From a virus: DNA of 20,381 bases. The DNA lies in IMG/VR virus record IMGVR_UViG_3300047562_002648, positions 1 through 20,381 of that record, one strand, 5' to 3'. Shown here piece after piece: positions 1-6,955 of this stretch. The notes under the pieces are model-generated. The model saw only the letters and a program-made list of their open reading frames with translations, ran no database searches and was not told the DNA's origin. Made by a program: the position numbers and the translations under genes. Numbering within the stretch: position 1 is the first letter of the stretch; the number at the start of each line of letters is the position of its first letter.

Positions 1-180
1 AACAAAGCCAATGTTAAGTTAGTATCAAATCCAAATGATCTGATTACTGAACTTGCTATGCTGAATGGTGATCTGGAAGAAGTTACATTATTTATTGATA
101 GAAAAGGTGAAAAGATGTTCGTGAATGTAAAGACAAACCACAAGCTTTCTTCCGATTATACGCCTGATGCAGGCAAGTGA
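1..180 (+). CDS. 3' end of an unidentified phage gene
   Basis: Frame 1 is open from the window edge to a TGA at 178-180, giving the last 59 residues of a protein whose start lies outside. The piece is mixed charged and hydrophobic (central segment LEEVTLFIDRKGEKMFVNVK) and ends in a polar tail, DYTPDAGK. It lacks cysteines, transmembrane stretches and any motif I recognise. In T4 the gene upstream of 33 is dsbA, but this segment does not resemble what I recall of DsbA. The stop codon overlaps a possible GTG start of the next gene (GTGA), suggesting translational coupling and membership of the replication / late-transcription operon. Function is unknown. Confidence 0.75.
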   Translation, partial: NKANVKLVSNPNDLITELAMLNGDLEEVTLFIDRKGEKMFVNVKTNHKLSSDYTPDAGK

Positions 181-182
181 TT

Positions 183-410
183 ATGCCAAATAAAGATGAG
201 ATTGCAAATTTTTCTTTGACGATTGAAACATTAGTTGCAGAAAAATCAATACCTTACATGGATGCAATTCTATTATATTGTGAGAATACTGGACTTGAAG
301 TTGAGGTCGCAGCTAAACTCATTTCTGGTGTACTGAAATCAAAAGTCAAGAATGAAGCAGAAGAACTTCATTTCCTACCAAAGTCAAACACAGCAAAACT
401 TCCTTTCTGA
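183..410 (+). CDS. 33: gp33-like late promoter transcription co-activator
   Basis: In T4, gp33 binds the RNA polymerase beta-flap and the sliding clamp, and with sigma factor gp55 activates late promoters. The assignment rests on pattern similarity to the core of T4 gp33 (IE.LV.E..I.Y.DA....EN....E..AKLI...L..KV..EA) and on position directly before gp59 and gp32, as in T4. The protein is 75 residues from ATG 183, or 77 from GTG 177, against 112 in T4; the missing part is the N-terminal extension. The C-terminus, NTAKLPF, is hydrophobic and occupies the place of the T4 clamp-binding tail, but lacks its acidic residue. GTG 177 overlaps the upstream TGA; ATG 183 gives a more gp33-like start. The TATAAATA promoters further along the window fit the presence of this factor. 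Confidence 0.72.
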   Translation: MPNKDEIANFSLTIETLVAEKSIPYMDAILLYCENTGLEVEVAAKLISGVLKSKVKNEAEELHFLPKSNTAKLPF

Positions 411-416
411 GGATAA

Positions 417-1016
417 ATGAAACTCAATGGTTATGAAACATACTGCACATATCTTGCCTTGAAGAGTCATTTTACGAGTGACAAGTATGATTATTTCAAG
501 TATAATGGTAAAGTCAATGCAAGCAAGGAATCGTTCTTGTCTCGCAAGGATAGGTTTCAATTTGAGAAGCTGGCAAGAAAGTGTGATGATGTAAAGACAC
601 ACATTGCGCTTTCTTTCCTAGCAGATAGGACATGGATTGGCGATATGTTGGATGATGAAGCTTTTGAGTCCACTCGGAAGCATAAGCGAAAAGTCCAATC
701 CATGTCCTACGATTTTAAGAATGAGATTGAGAAGTATGATGACATAAGATTGCTCTTCAAGAAAGAAGATGGAAGACCTGATGCTTATCCTATGATATTG
801 AATGAGTACATGCGAGGTGATATCTCACTGGAAACAATTATCATCCTCAATTCATTCACCGATTTCATTCCCAAGTTTGATGCTAAACTGAAAGACGATT
901 TTCTTTGGTCAAAGTTTAGCTTCAAAGCACGGAAGTTTGCTCCGTTTTTAATGCAAACACTTGATCAAAACAAACTCAAAACTATACTTATGGAGAAAGT
1001 GAAATGTCTAAGATGA
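417..1016 (+). CDS. 59: gp59 replicative helicase loader
   Basis: The protein is 199 residues against 217 in T4. In T4, gp59 binds fork DNA, gp32 and the gp41 helicase, and loads gp41 onto gp32-coated single strands. The N-terminal half follows T4 gp59 closely: a YxxYLxLKxHF..xKYDxxKYN segment at about residues 6-30, then SRKDRFQFEKLARK near 42-55, and ADRTWIGD near 69-76, which matches the T4 segment NQDAWIGD. The C-terminal half is helical and charged, with LNSFTDFI matching T4 LDSFLNII, and ends LMEKVKCLR. Shine-Dalgarno TGAGGA at 408-413 overlaps the gp33 stop. The stop overlaps the start of the next gene by 13 bp. Gene order 33-59-(small ORF)-32 supports the call. Confidence 0.92.
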   Translation: MKLNGYETYCTYLALKSHFTSDKYDYFKYNGKVNASKESFLSRKDRFQFEKLARKCDDVKTHIALSFLADRTWIGDMLDDEAFESTRKHKRKVQSMSYDFKNEIEKYDDIRLLFKKEDGRPDAYPMILNEYMRGDISLETIIILNSFTDFIPKFDAKLKDDFLWSKFSFKARKFAPFLMQTLDQNKLKTILMEKVKCLR

Positions 1017-1201
1017 TTTGCGTAACTGATCTTAATGATCACTCTGATATGATTTTCAATAGAGATTTTATTAATTCAATTCTACCTTACAAAGCAGAAG
1101 GAGATACTCATGCATACTATTCGGTTGTTCAATTGAAAGATAATTCTCGTCATTTTATTAGAGAAAGTGTACGTACAATCAACGATTTGTTGTGCATGTA
1201 A
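1004..1201 (+). CDS. FlbD-like small protein between gp59 and gp32
   Basis: The protein is 65 residues. Its start overlaps the end of gp59, with a good Shine-Dalgarno (GGAGAAAG, 992-999) inside gp59, so translational coupling is likely. The layout resembles FlbD (PF06289), a small bacterial protein encoded near flagellar genes: an opening MI.VT.LN, a middle FN.DFI.SI, and an ending VVQLKDNSRHFIRESVRTIN.LL. This corresponds to the FlbD pattern of MI.LT.LNG, N...I..IE, then I.L.nGk...V.EsV.ei. The phage protein has a longer middle (PYKAEGDTHAYY). FlbD similarity is seen by eye only, and its role here is unknown. Position suggests action alongside gp59/gp32, or modulation of a host process if it mimics a host protein. 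Confidence 0.7.
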   Translation: MSKMICVTDLNDHSDMIFNRDFINSILPYKAEGDTHAYYSVVQLKDNSRHFIRESVRTINDLLCM

Positions 1202-1210
1202 TATATATAA

Positions 1211-1239
1211 TTGACAGAGGGAGATTCCTCTGATAACAT
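1211..1239 (+). promoter_or_regulatory. sigma70-like promoter for gp32
   Basis: A perfect -35 TTGACA (1211-1216) is followed by a 17-bp spacer and a -10 of TAACAT (1234-1239), preceded by TG one base upstream (an extended -10, TGATAACAT). The expected start is near 1246, giving a leader of about 30 nt with GGAG at 1265-1268 before ATG 1276. The element lies in the only real gap of the replication module. It is a sequence match only. Confidence 0.5.
1215..1232 (+). promoter_or_regulatory. Inverted repeat in the gp32 promoter spacer, candidate operator or leader hairpin
   Basis: CAGAGG (1215-1220) and CCTCTG (1227-1232) form a perfect 6-bp inverted repeat around GAGATT. On DNA it fills the spacer between the -35 and -10 of the promoter above, where an operator could sit. 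On RNA read through from gp59 it would form a hairpin about 44 nt before the gp32 start, followed by an A-rich unpaired leader. That arrangement recalls the T4 gp32 autoregulatory leader, in which gp32 nucleates at a pseudoknot and spreads over the start site. I see no second stem completing a pseudoknot. Confidence 0.5.
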
Positions 1240-1275
1240 ATACAGATTATACAACGAAACATACGGAGAAAATAT

Positions 1276-2196
1276 ATGACAAACTTTGCTGCACTTAAGA
1301 AGTCCTCTTCTGACATCTCTCGCCTTACCAAAGAAATCGAAAAGATCAATAATCCAGAATCCAGCACTGAGTATGAAGAAGATACTCGTTTCTGGAAGCT
1401 CACTCGTGATAAGTCGGGTAATGGTTCTGCTATCATTCGTTTTCTTCCCGGTCCTGCTGTAGATGGTGATGATGCTCTTCCTTGGGTGCGTTACTTTGAT
1501 CATTGGTTCAAGGGCCCCACTGGTAAGTGGTATGTTGAAAACTCTCTGACGACCTTCGGTAAGAAGGATCCCGTGTCCGAGTTCAACTCTAATCTTTGGG
1601 GTGATTCCTCTATCAAGGAAGAGTCCTATCGTCCTCTTGAGCGTAAGCAGGCTCGTGAACAGAAGCGCAGACTTCATTATGTCTCTAACATCTATGTTGT
1701 ATCTGATCCTGCAAATCGTGAGAACGAAGGTAAGGTGTTTCTGTTCAAGTATGGTAAGAAGATTTTCGACAAGATCACTCTTTCCATGAAGCCTGAGTAT
1801 GAGGGTGATGAGGCTGTTGTACCTTTCGATCTTTGGAAGGGCGCTAATCTGAAGCTTCGCTGTCGTACAGTTGCAGGTTATCCCAACTATGATCAGTCTC
1901 TTTGGGACTCACCTTCTGCACTTAGCGGTGATGATGCTGAACTTGAGAGAATTTGGAAGTCTGAATACTCTCTGAAGGAGTTCATTGATCCCAAGAACTA
2001 CAAGTCTTATGATGACCTGAAGAAGCGTCTCAATGAAGTGCTTGCGGTGAACGACCAGATCACGGACTCTGTAACATCCACAAAGTCCAGTGATGTAGAA
2101 TCTTCAAAGCCGACATTCAATTCTGCCAAGAAGAGCTACAATGATGAAAGTCTTGATGAAGATGAAGACTACTTCAAGAACTTGATGGACGACTAA
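1276..2196 (+). CDS. 32: gp32 single-stranded DNA-binding protein, zinc site lost
   Basis: The protein is 306 residues (T4: 301). Gp32 coats single-stranded DNA cooperatively in replication, recombination and repair. Visible parts are a LAST-like basic/serine motif (KKSSS, residues 8-12) used in T4 for cooperativity, the core start GNGSAIIRFLPG (48-59), HWFKGPTGKWYVEN (76-89), NIYVVSDPANRENEGKVF (138-155), FKYGKKIFDKI (157-167), GYPNYD near 201-206, and an acidic tail DEDEDYFKNLMDD for partner binding. In T4 the zinc is held by one histidine and three cysteines. Here the histidine position remains (H76) but residues 90-110 carry no cysteine, and the only cysteine is C196, elsewhere in the core. 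Arginine codons are mostly CGT/CGC, unlike the AGA-rich genes around it, fitting very high expression. GGAG at 1265-1268 supports the start. Confidence 0.95.
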   Translation: MTNFAALKKSSSDISRLTKEIEKINNPESSTEYEEDTRFWKLTRDKSGNGSAIIRFLPGPAVDGDDALPWVRYFDHWFKGPTGKWYVENSLTTFGKKDPVSEFNSNLWGDSSIKEESYRPLERKQAREQKRRLHYVSNIYVVSDPANRENEGKVFLFKYGKKIFDKITLSMKPEYEGDEAVVPFDLWKGANLKLRCRTVAGYPNYDQSLWDSPSALSGDDAELERIWKSEYSLKEFIDPKNYKSYDDLKKRLNEVLAVNDQITDSVTSTKSSDVESSKPTFNSAKKSYNDESLDEDEDYFKNLMDD

Positions 2197-2224
2197 ATTT
2201 ACCACCTTTCAAATGATGATAACT

Positions 2225-2250
2225 GGGAGAGCTTCGGCTCTCCCTTTTTT
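2225..2250 (+). terminator. Rho-independent terminator after gp32
   Basis: An 8-bp perfect stem, GGGAGAGC (2225-2232) with GCTCTCCC (2237-2244), closes a TTCG tetraloop in the stable C(UUCG)G context, followed by six T. It lies 28 bp past the gp32 stop. The T run overlaps the stop of the convergent gene (TAA complement at 2249-2251). On the minus strand the hairpin has no following T run, so it should be less efficient for that operon. Confidence 0.93.
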
Positions 2251-5200
2251 ATTTCTGCGCGTAGATAGTTCTTGGTGCAGAATGATATCCATGATTGTCA
2301 AAATACTTGTCTCTTACGTATGCTCTCATGGCTGATGGTGAATAATCAATAGAACCAAGAGAAGAAGCGACTGTGGCTTGATTTGATGGTGAATACGATG
2401 ATGACGCCATTCTTGCTTGATTTGATGGTGTCTCGGCAGGCTGAATGTTTGTTGCATCTTCATCCATCGTACCAAGACCATCACGCCGATCTGTTCCATC
2501 TAGAGAAACAATATCTCTGGCTTTGCGTCTTTCATCAGGTGGTATGATCACAGCAGTTTCATCTGATGCTACACGAATGCCCGTTGGTGATCCATCTTCA
2601 CGAACAACTTTGAGATTGTCTTTTGCATTGATGATACCACCTTCATACATGCCCATAGGCGTTACTATTGATTCACTTTCAACATTTGTTACTACAGAAT
2701 TAGCTAAAGGGCTATCATTTTTTCCTTCAGGAACTCGATCATCATAGAGTTTACCTGTAGTCTCAGATTCATTTTCAGATAAACTTCTAGAGTTTGCTTT
2801 ATTTCTTTCTTCTTCTCTTCTTTCTAGAACACTCCAATAAGGACTAATGTCTTCGCCTTTTTTTGCATTCGTCATACGAGCCTGTAAGTCTTCATCTGAA
2901 AGATCGGCATATTTTTCAACATACTTATCGATTAGCATATTGCTATAAACTTGTGATGTATCCATAAGCTTCAAATATTCTTCATCTCTTGTATGATCAA
3001 CACCTTTACTTTTAAGTTCATTTTGTCTTTTTATCCATGCTTTTCTAGCAGAACTTGATAACCTTTTCAAATCTTCTTCTGTGTATTCTTGACCTGCTAA
3101 TTCTTCTCTGATTTGTTGTCGAGAAGCAGCACGTTTAGCTTGATATGCTTGATATTCCGCTGATTTTTCAGTTTCATCTTGAACTGCTTCTGCTGATGTT
3201 TCTGGTTGAACTTCAGCTTTGACTTCTTCTTCTTTTTTCTGTTCATAGAACTCCGCATATTTGTCTCTACTCAACTCATAACCATTTTCTGTTTCAGACC
3301 ATAATCCGTGCTTGACCATAGTATCTGCAAAGCGTTTACCTTCGTCCCCAAAATATTCAGGATTAGTGAACAAAATTTGCCTTACTTGATCATATGTTTC
3401 GGCAGTAACATTTCTACTAGGAGCAAAATGAACGTGATTTGGATGACCATGACCTTTAGGTGATAATCTCCAACCTGATGATGACGCAACTCTTCTACCT
3501 TGATTGATAAGTTCTGTTGGTTTTAATAAACCAACCATTTTATCATTGAACATCAGATCACCTAAAGCTTGATTGATTTCAAGAGAGGCTGATTGTGATC
3601 CTACATGCTTAACCCATTTAGGTCTTGCTACTGTACCACTCGAAATGTCTGCGGCCAAAGCACCATGAGCACCTCTGTGATGTCCTCTTGGAGAGTGTCC
3701 AGTGATAGTTTCAGTGCCTTCAGGATTAAAAACTCCTTGTCTAACATATGGATTTTCACCAATAGCTTTACCTAAACCCAAGCCACCAATAAAATTCATA
3801 GCAGGCATAAAATTCTCTTCTGCATATTTTGATGTAGCATTGCCTTTGCCCGGAAGCGAATAGTCTTCAGAAGGATCATATCCTTTAATAAAACTGCCTG
3901 ATGGAAGAGAAGATACTTGTTCAGCAGTGCTGTCACTATCAGTCAATCCTTTTTCATGTAGAGTGTCAACTAAATTGTCCTTGAACTTAAGTAATTCGTC
4001 TTCACTCATATTATCCATTGCATACTGTATAATGTCAACACCTTTACCCATACCACCGGGGCCAGTTTCAACGAATTCTGGTGAACCATCCATATTTTGA
4101 AGTTTTTTTACAAATTCAGGAACAGCACCTGAATTTGAAACCTCCTCAAGAACGGCATTGGCAATCTCATCTCGCGCAGCAATGTCTCTTCTAGCTTGTT
4201 TCTTCTTTTCGCTTTGATCGGCTGGGTTTTCGAAGTCTGTGAAGAACAAATCTGTCGCCGCATTAACATCATCTATTGTCTTGAACTTCTCATGCATAGA
4301 AGGATAGTGCTTTGCAAATAAATCAAAACTGAAATCGATTGAATCTTTCTGTGCCTGTATGTACTCGTCAACTGTGCCTGTTTCTTTGTTGGTAAAAAAT
4401 CTGTTAACATCAGTGTTAGATTTGAAAAATTTTGTAAGCAGTTTGCTATTACCCGCGCCGCCTTTGTTCAAGTGAAATACACCACCGGATGAACCATTAT
4501 CACCATAAGGCATAAGACCCAATTGACTTTCAGCATAACCATTCGCTATCATGCCTTTGATAGCAGCATCTGTGTATCCTGCTTCTTTGCCTTTCTTTGC
4601 AATGTAGTTTGCTATTTCGGTTTGAATTCGAGCATTATCATCTTTATTGCCCATACCAACACCATATTTCTTATAGTATGCTGTTTTCGATAACCAGCCT
4701 GGTGTTTCAACGGTAGGATTGTCAAACTTAAATCCTGTAACGTCCTTATCGCCGCTATTATATCTATTTAAGATTTGCTGCTTTGCTTGTTCTGCGGACA
4801 TTCTGTCTCTAGTGTATACATTACCACCTTCTTTACCAAGTGTTGTTCTTTTCAATCCTGCACTCTTTAGTTCGGCGTCAGTGAGATTTGCAAAAGGATC
4901 ATCTTTTGCTGAAAATGATCTTGCTTTGTTTTTCGTTGTAATATCATCAAATGCGTCTGACACTTCTTTAGGTAATGACTTTCTCTTTTTTTCTCTGTCC
5001 ACTTCACCAGTCAACTTAGCATCTTTTTCTATCTCTTCTCTTGTTTTCTTTTTTCTAGGACCAGAAACCTGAGATGGTGCTTCTGCGGTAATAGGTGAAC
5101 TAGGTAAACCCTCACCAAACTTACCAGCAGCAATCTGAGATGTTGCTAATTGAAATCCACTAATATCAGGCAGTTTCTCTCTGTAGTATCTTGGAAATAG

Positions 5201-5347
5201 ATTTGCCATTTGAGTAGGAGTCAGCGTCCGTAGAAGCTGATTGAAGAATGTATTATCACTTTGAGCCATATTCATTCGATCACGAATTGTCGTGTTCTTC
5301 ATCAATTGACTGTAGCTGATTGTATATTCTTCTGGATTTATTGCCAT
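2249..5347 (-). CDS. 5: Baseplate hub / tail-tip protein with lysozyme-like and metallopeptidase-like domains (partial gp5 counterpart)
   Basis: The protein is 1032 residues. Residues 1-70 form a helical N-terminus; 90-150 are lysine-rich and probably flexible. Residues about 235-400 resemble the phage tail lysozyme family (Phage_lysozyme2): helical DAAIKGMIANGYAESQLG with candidate catalytic E273, then a loop PYGDNGSSGGVFHLNKGG. Residues about 535-645 contain a histidine cluster (H556, H557, H561), D567 and HPNHVHF (H638, H640), suggestive of a zinc peptidase of the LAS/M15 or M23 type; the exact family is not clear. Residues 700-860 are charged and probably coiled coil. Near 900-940, MYEGGIINAKDN and ETAVIIPPDE recall C-terminal motifs of tail-tip and tape proteins. 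The C-terminus has short repeats (SPSNQA). Such hydrolases cut peptidoglycan during tail penetration. T4 gp5 instead has OB, lysozyme and beta-helix in one chain; here the OB and beta-helix parts appear to be the plus-strand genes at 11012 and 12281. Last gene of the minus-strand operon, 6 bp after gp51. Confidence 0.8.
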   Translation of the reverse strand: MAINPEEYTISYSQLMKNTTIRDRMNMAQSDNTFFNQLLRTLTPTQMANLFPRYYREKLPDISGFQLATSQIAAGKFGEGLPSSPITAEAPSQVSGPRKKKTREEIEKDAKLTGEVDREKKRKSLPKEVSDAFDDITTKNKARSFSAKDDPFANLTDAELKSAGLKRTTLGKEGGNVYTRDRMSAEQAKQQILNRYNSGDKDVTGFKFDNPTVETPGWLSKTAYYKKYGVGMGNKDDNARIQTEIANYIAKKGKEAGYTDAAIKGMIANGYAESQLGLMPYGDNGSSGGVFHLNKGGAGNSKLLTKFFKSNTDVNRFFTNKETGTVDEYIQAQKDSIDFSFDLFAKHYPSMHEKFKTIDDVNAATDLFFTDFENPADQSEKKKQARRDIAARDEIANAVLEEVSNSGAVPEFVKKLQNMDGSPEFVETGPGGMGKGVDIIQYAMDNMSEDELLKFKDNLVDTLHEKGLTDSDSTAEQVSSLPSGSFIKGYDPSEDYSLPGKGNATSKYAEENFMPAMNFIGGLGLGKAIGENPYVRQGVFNPEGTETITGHSPRGHHRGAHGALAADISSGTVARPKWVKHVGSQSASLEINQALGDLMFNDKMVGLLKPTELINQGRRVASSSGWRLSPKGHGHPNHVHFAPSRNVTAETYDQVRQILFTNPEYFGDEGKRFADTMVKHGLWSETENGYELSRDKYAEFYEQKKEEEVKAEVQPETSAEAVQDETEKSAEYQAYQAKRAASRQQIREELAGQEYTEEDLKRLSSSARKAWIKRQNELKSKGVDHTRDEEYLKLMDTSQVYSNMLIDKYVEKYADLSDEDLQARMTNAKKGEDISPYWSVLERREEERNKANSRSLSENESETTGKLYDDRVPEGKNDSPLANSVVTNVESESIVTPMGMYEGGIINAKDNLKVVREDGSPTGIRVASDETAVIIPPDERRKARDIVSLDGTDRRDGLGTMDEDATNIQPAETPSNQARMASSSYSPSNQATVASSLGSIDYSPSAMRAYVRDKYFDNHGYHSAPRTIYAQK
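2376..2430. repeat. Short direct repeats at the 3' end of the 1032-aa gene
   Basis: GCTTGATTTGATGGTG occurs at 2376-2391 and again at 2415-2430, 39 bp apart. On the coding (minus) strand it gives repeated SPSNQA / TPSNQA segments, and a third PSA follows further on (DYSPSAM). This looks like a small tandem duplication in a low-constraint linker. Confidence 0.8.
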
Positions 5348-5353
5348 TTCTTG

Positions 5354-5554
5354 TTATCTCTTCATTCTTTTTTGAGTAGCTGCTCGGTCGCGTCTTGCTT
5401 CTTCTTGCTGCTTGATATGATCTTTCAGTAGATCCAAATAAATTCCTTTTTCCCAAGGTATCATATTCTCTAGTTCTGAAAGACTGTACTTGTGCATGTG
5501 CATTAGAGCAAAGTTTGTCCTATAATAATTCTTCAGACTATCATGGCCGAGCAT
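5354..5554 (-). CDS. 51: gp51 baseplate hub assembly catalyst
   Basis: The protein is 66 residues. In T4, gp51 is needed for assembly of the central baseplate hub but is not reported in the finished particle. The segment YYRTNFALMHMHKYSLSELENMIPWEKGIYLDLL (seen in parts at residues 10-43) matches the conserved family pattern of NYY.TNF.LM..H.YSL.ELE.MIPWE..IY. The C-terminus is basic and helical (DHIKQQEEARRDRAATQKRMKR). The ATG shares one base with the gp26 stop (TAATG), which predicts translational coupling. The next gene begins 6 bp after its stop. Order 26-51-hub protein fits a hub-assembly block. Confidence 0.88.
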   Translation of the reverse strand: MLGHDSLKNYYRTNFALMHMHKYSLSELENMIPWEKGIYLDLLKDHIKQQEEARRDRAATQKRMKR

Positions 5555-6276
5555 TATTGAAAAAAACTTTCAAAGTCCTGAATCTTGATCTTGTGATGAA
5601 ATCCACACTTGTTACAGTCCGCTTCTGCCACAAACTGAAAGAATGGTAGATCATTGATGAACTCATCAAGCTTTCTGAATTGCTGCTCAGACAGATTTTC
5701 AATGAATCCGCGAAGTTCTTCTTTGCTGAAATCTTTGTCAGTCAGAACCTTGTCTTTGTCATAGATGATCTCAATGCAGTTTACCAGCAAGTCTATCTTT
5801 CTATCAAAAGGGTTATCAGAACTGTTGACACTCTTCATTGCAGTGTATGTTGGATACTTCATCTTGAGCTTGATACCATTCTGTAGATCGATATCTAGCT
5901 TTTCTTTATCTGTACCATACACTTCATAGTCTGTGATATTCAGATTTACATCAAAGACATTACGGCACTCAACACCATCTGTCTTGTGATTGCATCTATA
6001 TTTCAACTCAACAGTTTCACCAATAGACTTTGAGCGTAGAGCAACAAACAGATAATCAACATCAAAGAATGCCAGCTTCTCCACATTGATATCACCCGAA
6101 ACCAAGCAGTTGTTTATAACCTGCTTGGTTGTTTTGATGATCTCATTTGAATCATTGCTTTCCGATGCCATCATTAGCAGCTTCTCTTCTTTGACCACGA
6201 ATGGTCTAAAAGTTGATTCTTTGCCAGTTGATGGCACCTTTATTGTGAATGTAGGCAAATCAATCTTCGGTAACAT
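5554..6276 (-). CDS. 26: gp26 baseplate hub assembly protein
   Basis: The protein is 240 residues against 208 in T4 and belongs to the T4 baseplate protein family (PF12322). It is required for assembly of the central hub. The opening LPKIDLPTFTIKVPSTGKESTFRPFVVKEEKLLMMA has the family's typical form: a beta-rich start then FRPF.VKEEK at residues 23-32. Cysteines C95 and C104 (RCNHKTDGVEC), with C221 and C224 (CNKC), could form a four-cysteine metal site that brackets the helical middle. The Shine-Dalgarno AAGGAGA is strong. The stop overlaps the gp51 start. It lies 16 bp after the tube-fold gene, in one operon. Confidence 0.9.
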   Translation of the reverse strand: MLPKIDLPTFTIKVPSTGKESTFRPFVVKEEKLLMMASESNDSNEIIKTTKQVINNCLVSGDINVEKLAFFDVDYLFVALRSKSIGETVELKYRCNHKTDGVECRNVFDVNLNITDYEVYGTDKEKLDIDLQNGIKLKMKYPTYTAMKSVNSSDNPFDRKIDLLVNCIEIIYDKDKVLTDKDFSKEELRGFIENLSEQQFRKLDEFINDLPFFQFVAEADCNKCGFHHKIKIQDFESFFQ

Positions 6277-6292
6277 AATATCTCCTTATCAA

Positions 6293-6946
6293 TTACGTGC
6301 TATTTTCACCAAAATTATAGTCGATCAGATTTCTACCCCACTTGGTATAAGTGAATGTGACGGCAAGTCTCTGAAAGTTATCGTCTGCCCATGTCACTGG
6401 TTGAGGGCTGATCTGAATCGGATATGCTTCAAGTAAAGTGATTACATATTTGGCATCATGTTGCTCACCTAGCTGAAAAATATCAATCTCTGTTGCATAG
6501 TCCTTCTTGTAGTTGAAATCAAACGTGCTGATTGGATTGATCTGTTCTTGCCATGTATCAAACAGATATCTTTCTCTTGATCCAATACGACATAGAAACG
6601 TGAAGTTCACATCTTCATATACGGTCTGAAATGGAAACTTGACACTTGGACCATAGTAACGAATATCTGAATTCATAAATGAGCGACCTGGAAATTCAGC
6701 AACTTCACACAAGTAAACAAGATCACCAAATACTGGCTTGGCTAAAGCCACGGAAGTTCTTCTAGATGAATTTGCATCAGGTCCTAATTCAAATCTTCCA
6801 ACACCATTATTGATAATCGCAGGACATGGTTTGATATTGACCACGAACCTCGCAGAACGAGCAGGTCCCATACCTTCGTTCATCTTACTCAGAATCTTGT
6901 TCATCTCAAGATTAGCTGGTACTTCTTTACCTTGAAAGACTGCCAT
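6293..6946 (-). CDS. Tail-tube-fold protein, probably gp54-like tube initiator
   Basis: The protein is 217 residues with the gp19/gp54 superfamily pattern: SARFVVNIKP near 31-40, LCEVAEFPGRSF near 77-90, IRYYGPSVKFPFQTVYEDVNFTFLC near 94-118, FDTWQEQINPIS near 129-140, and a beta-rich end LAVTFTYTKWGRNLI. In T4 the tube (gp19) and its initiating rings (gp48, gp54) share a fold. The gp48-like protein is encoded at 8006, and this gene lies among hub-assembly genes, so gp54 is the better guess. T4 gp54 is longer (320). A second tube paralogue or the main gp19 cannot be excluded. AAGAGGA before the ATG supports the start. Confidence 0.75.
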   Translation of the reverse strand: MAVFQGKEVPANLEMNKILSKMNEGMGPARSARFVVNIKPCPAIINNGVGRFELGPDANSSRRTSVALAKPVFGDLVYLCEVAEFPGRSFMNSDIRYYGPSVKFPFQTVYEDVNFTFLCRIGSRERYLFDTWQEQINPISTFDFNYKKDYATEIDIFQLGEQHDAKYVITLLEAYPIQISPQPVTWADDNFQRLAVTFTYTKWGRNLIDYNFGENST

Positions 6947-6955
6947 TTATTCCTC

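Noticed and set aside
1150-1677. 175-residue open frame on the minus strand across the start of gp32
   Set aside because: It lies antisense to well-supported gp32 coding, has no ribosome site and no recognisable protein features. The open frame is a by-product of gp32 codon use.
2445-5072. Plus-strand frames opposite the 1032-residue gene (2445-2747, 4719-5072)
   Set aside because: They are antisense shadows with serine/leucine-rich low-complexity products, without promoter or ribosome site.
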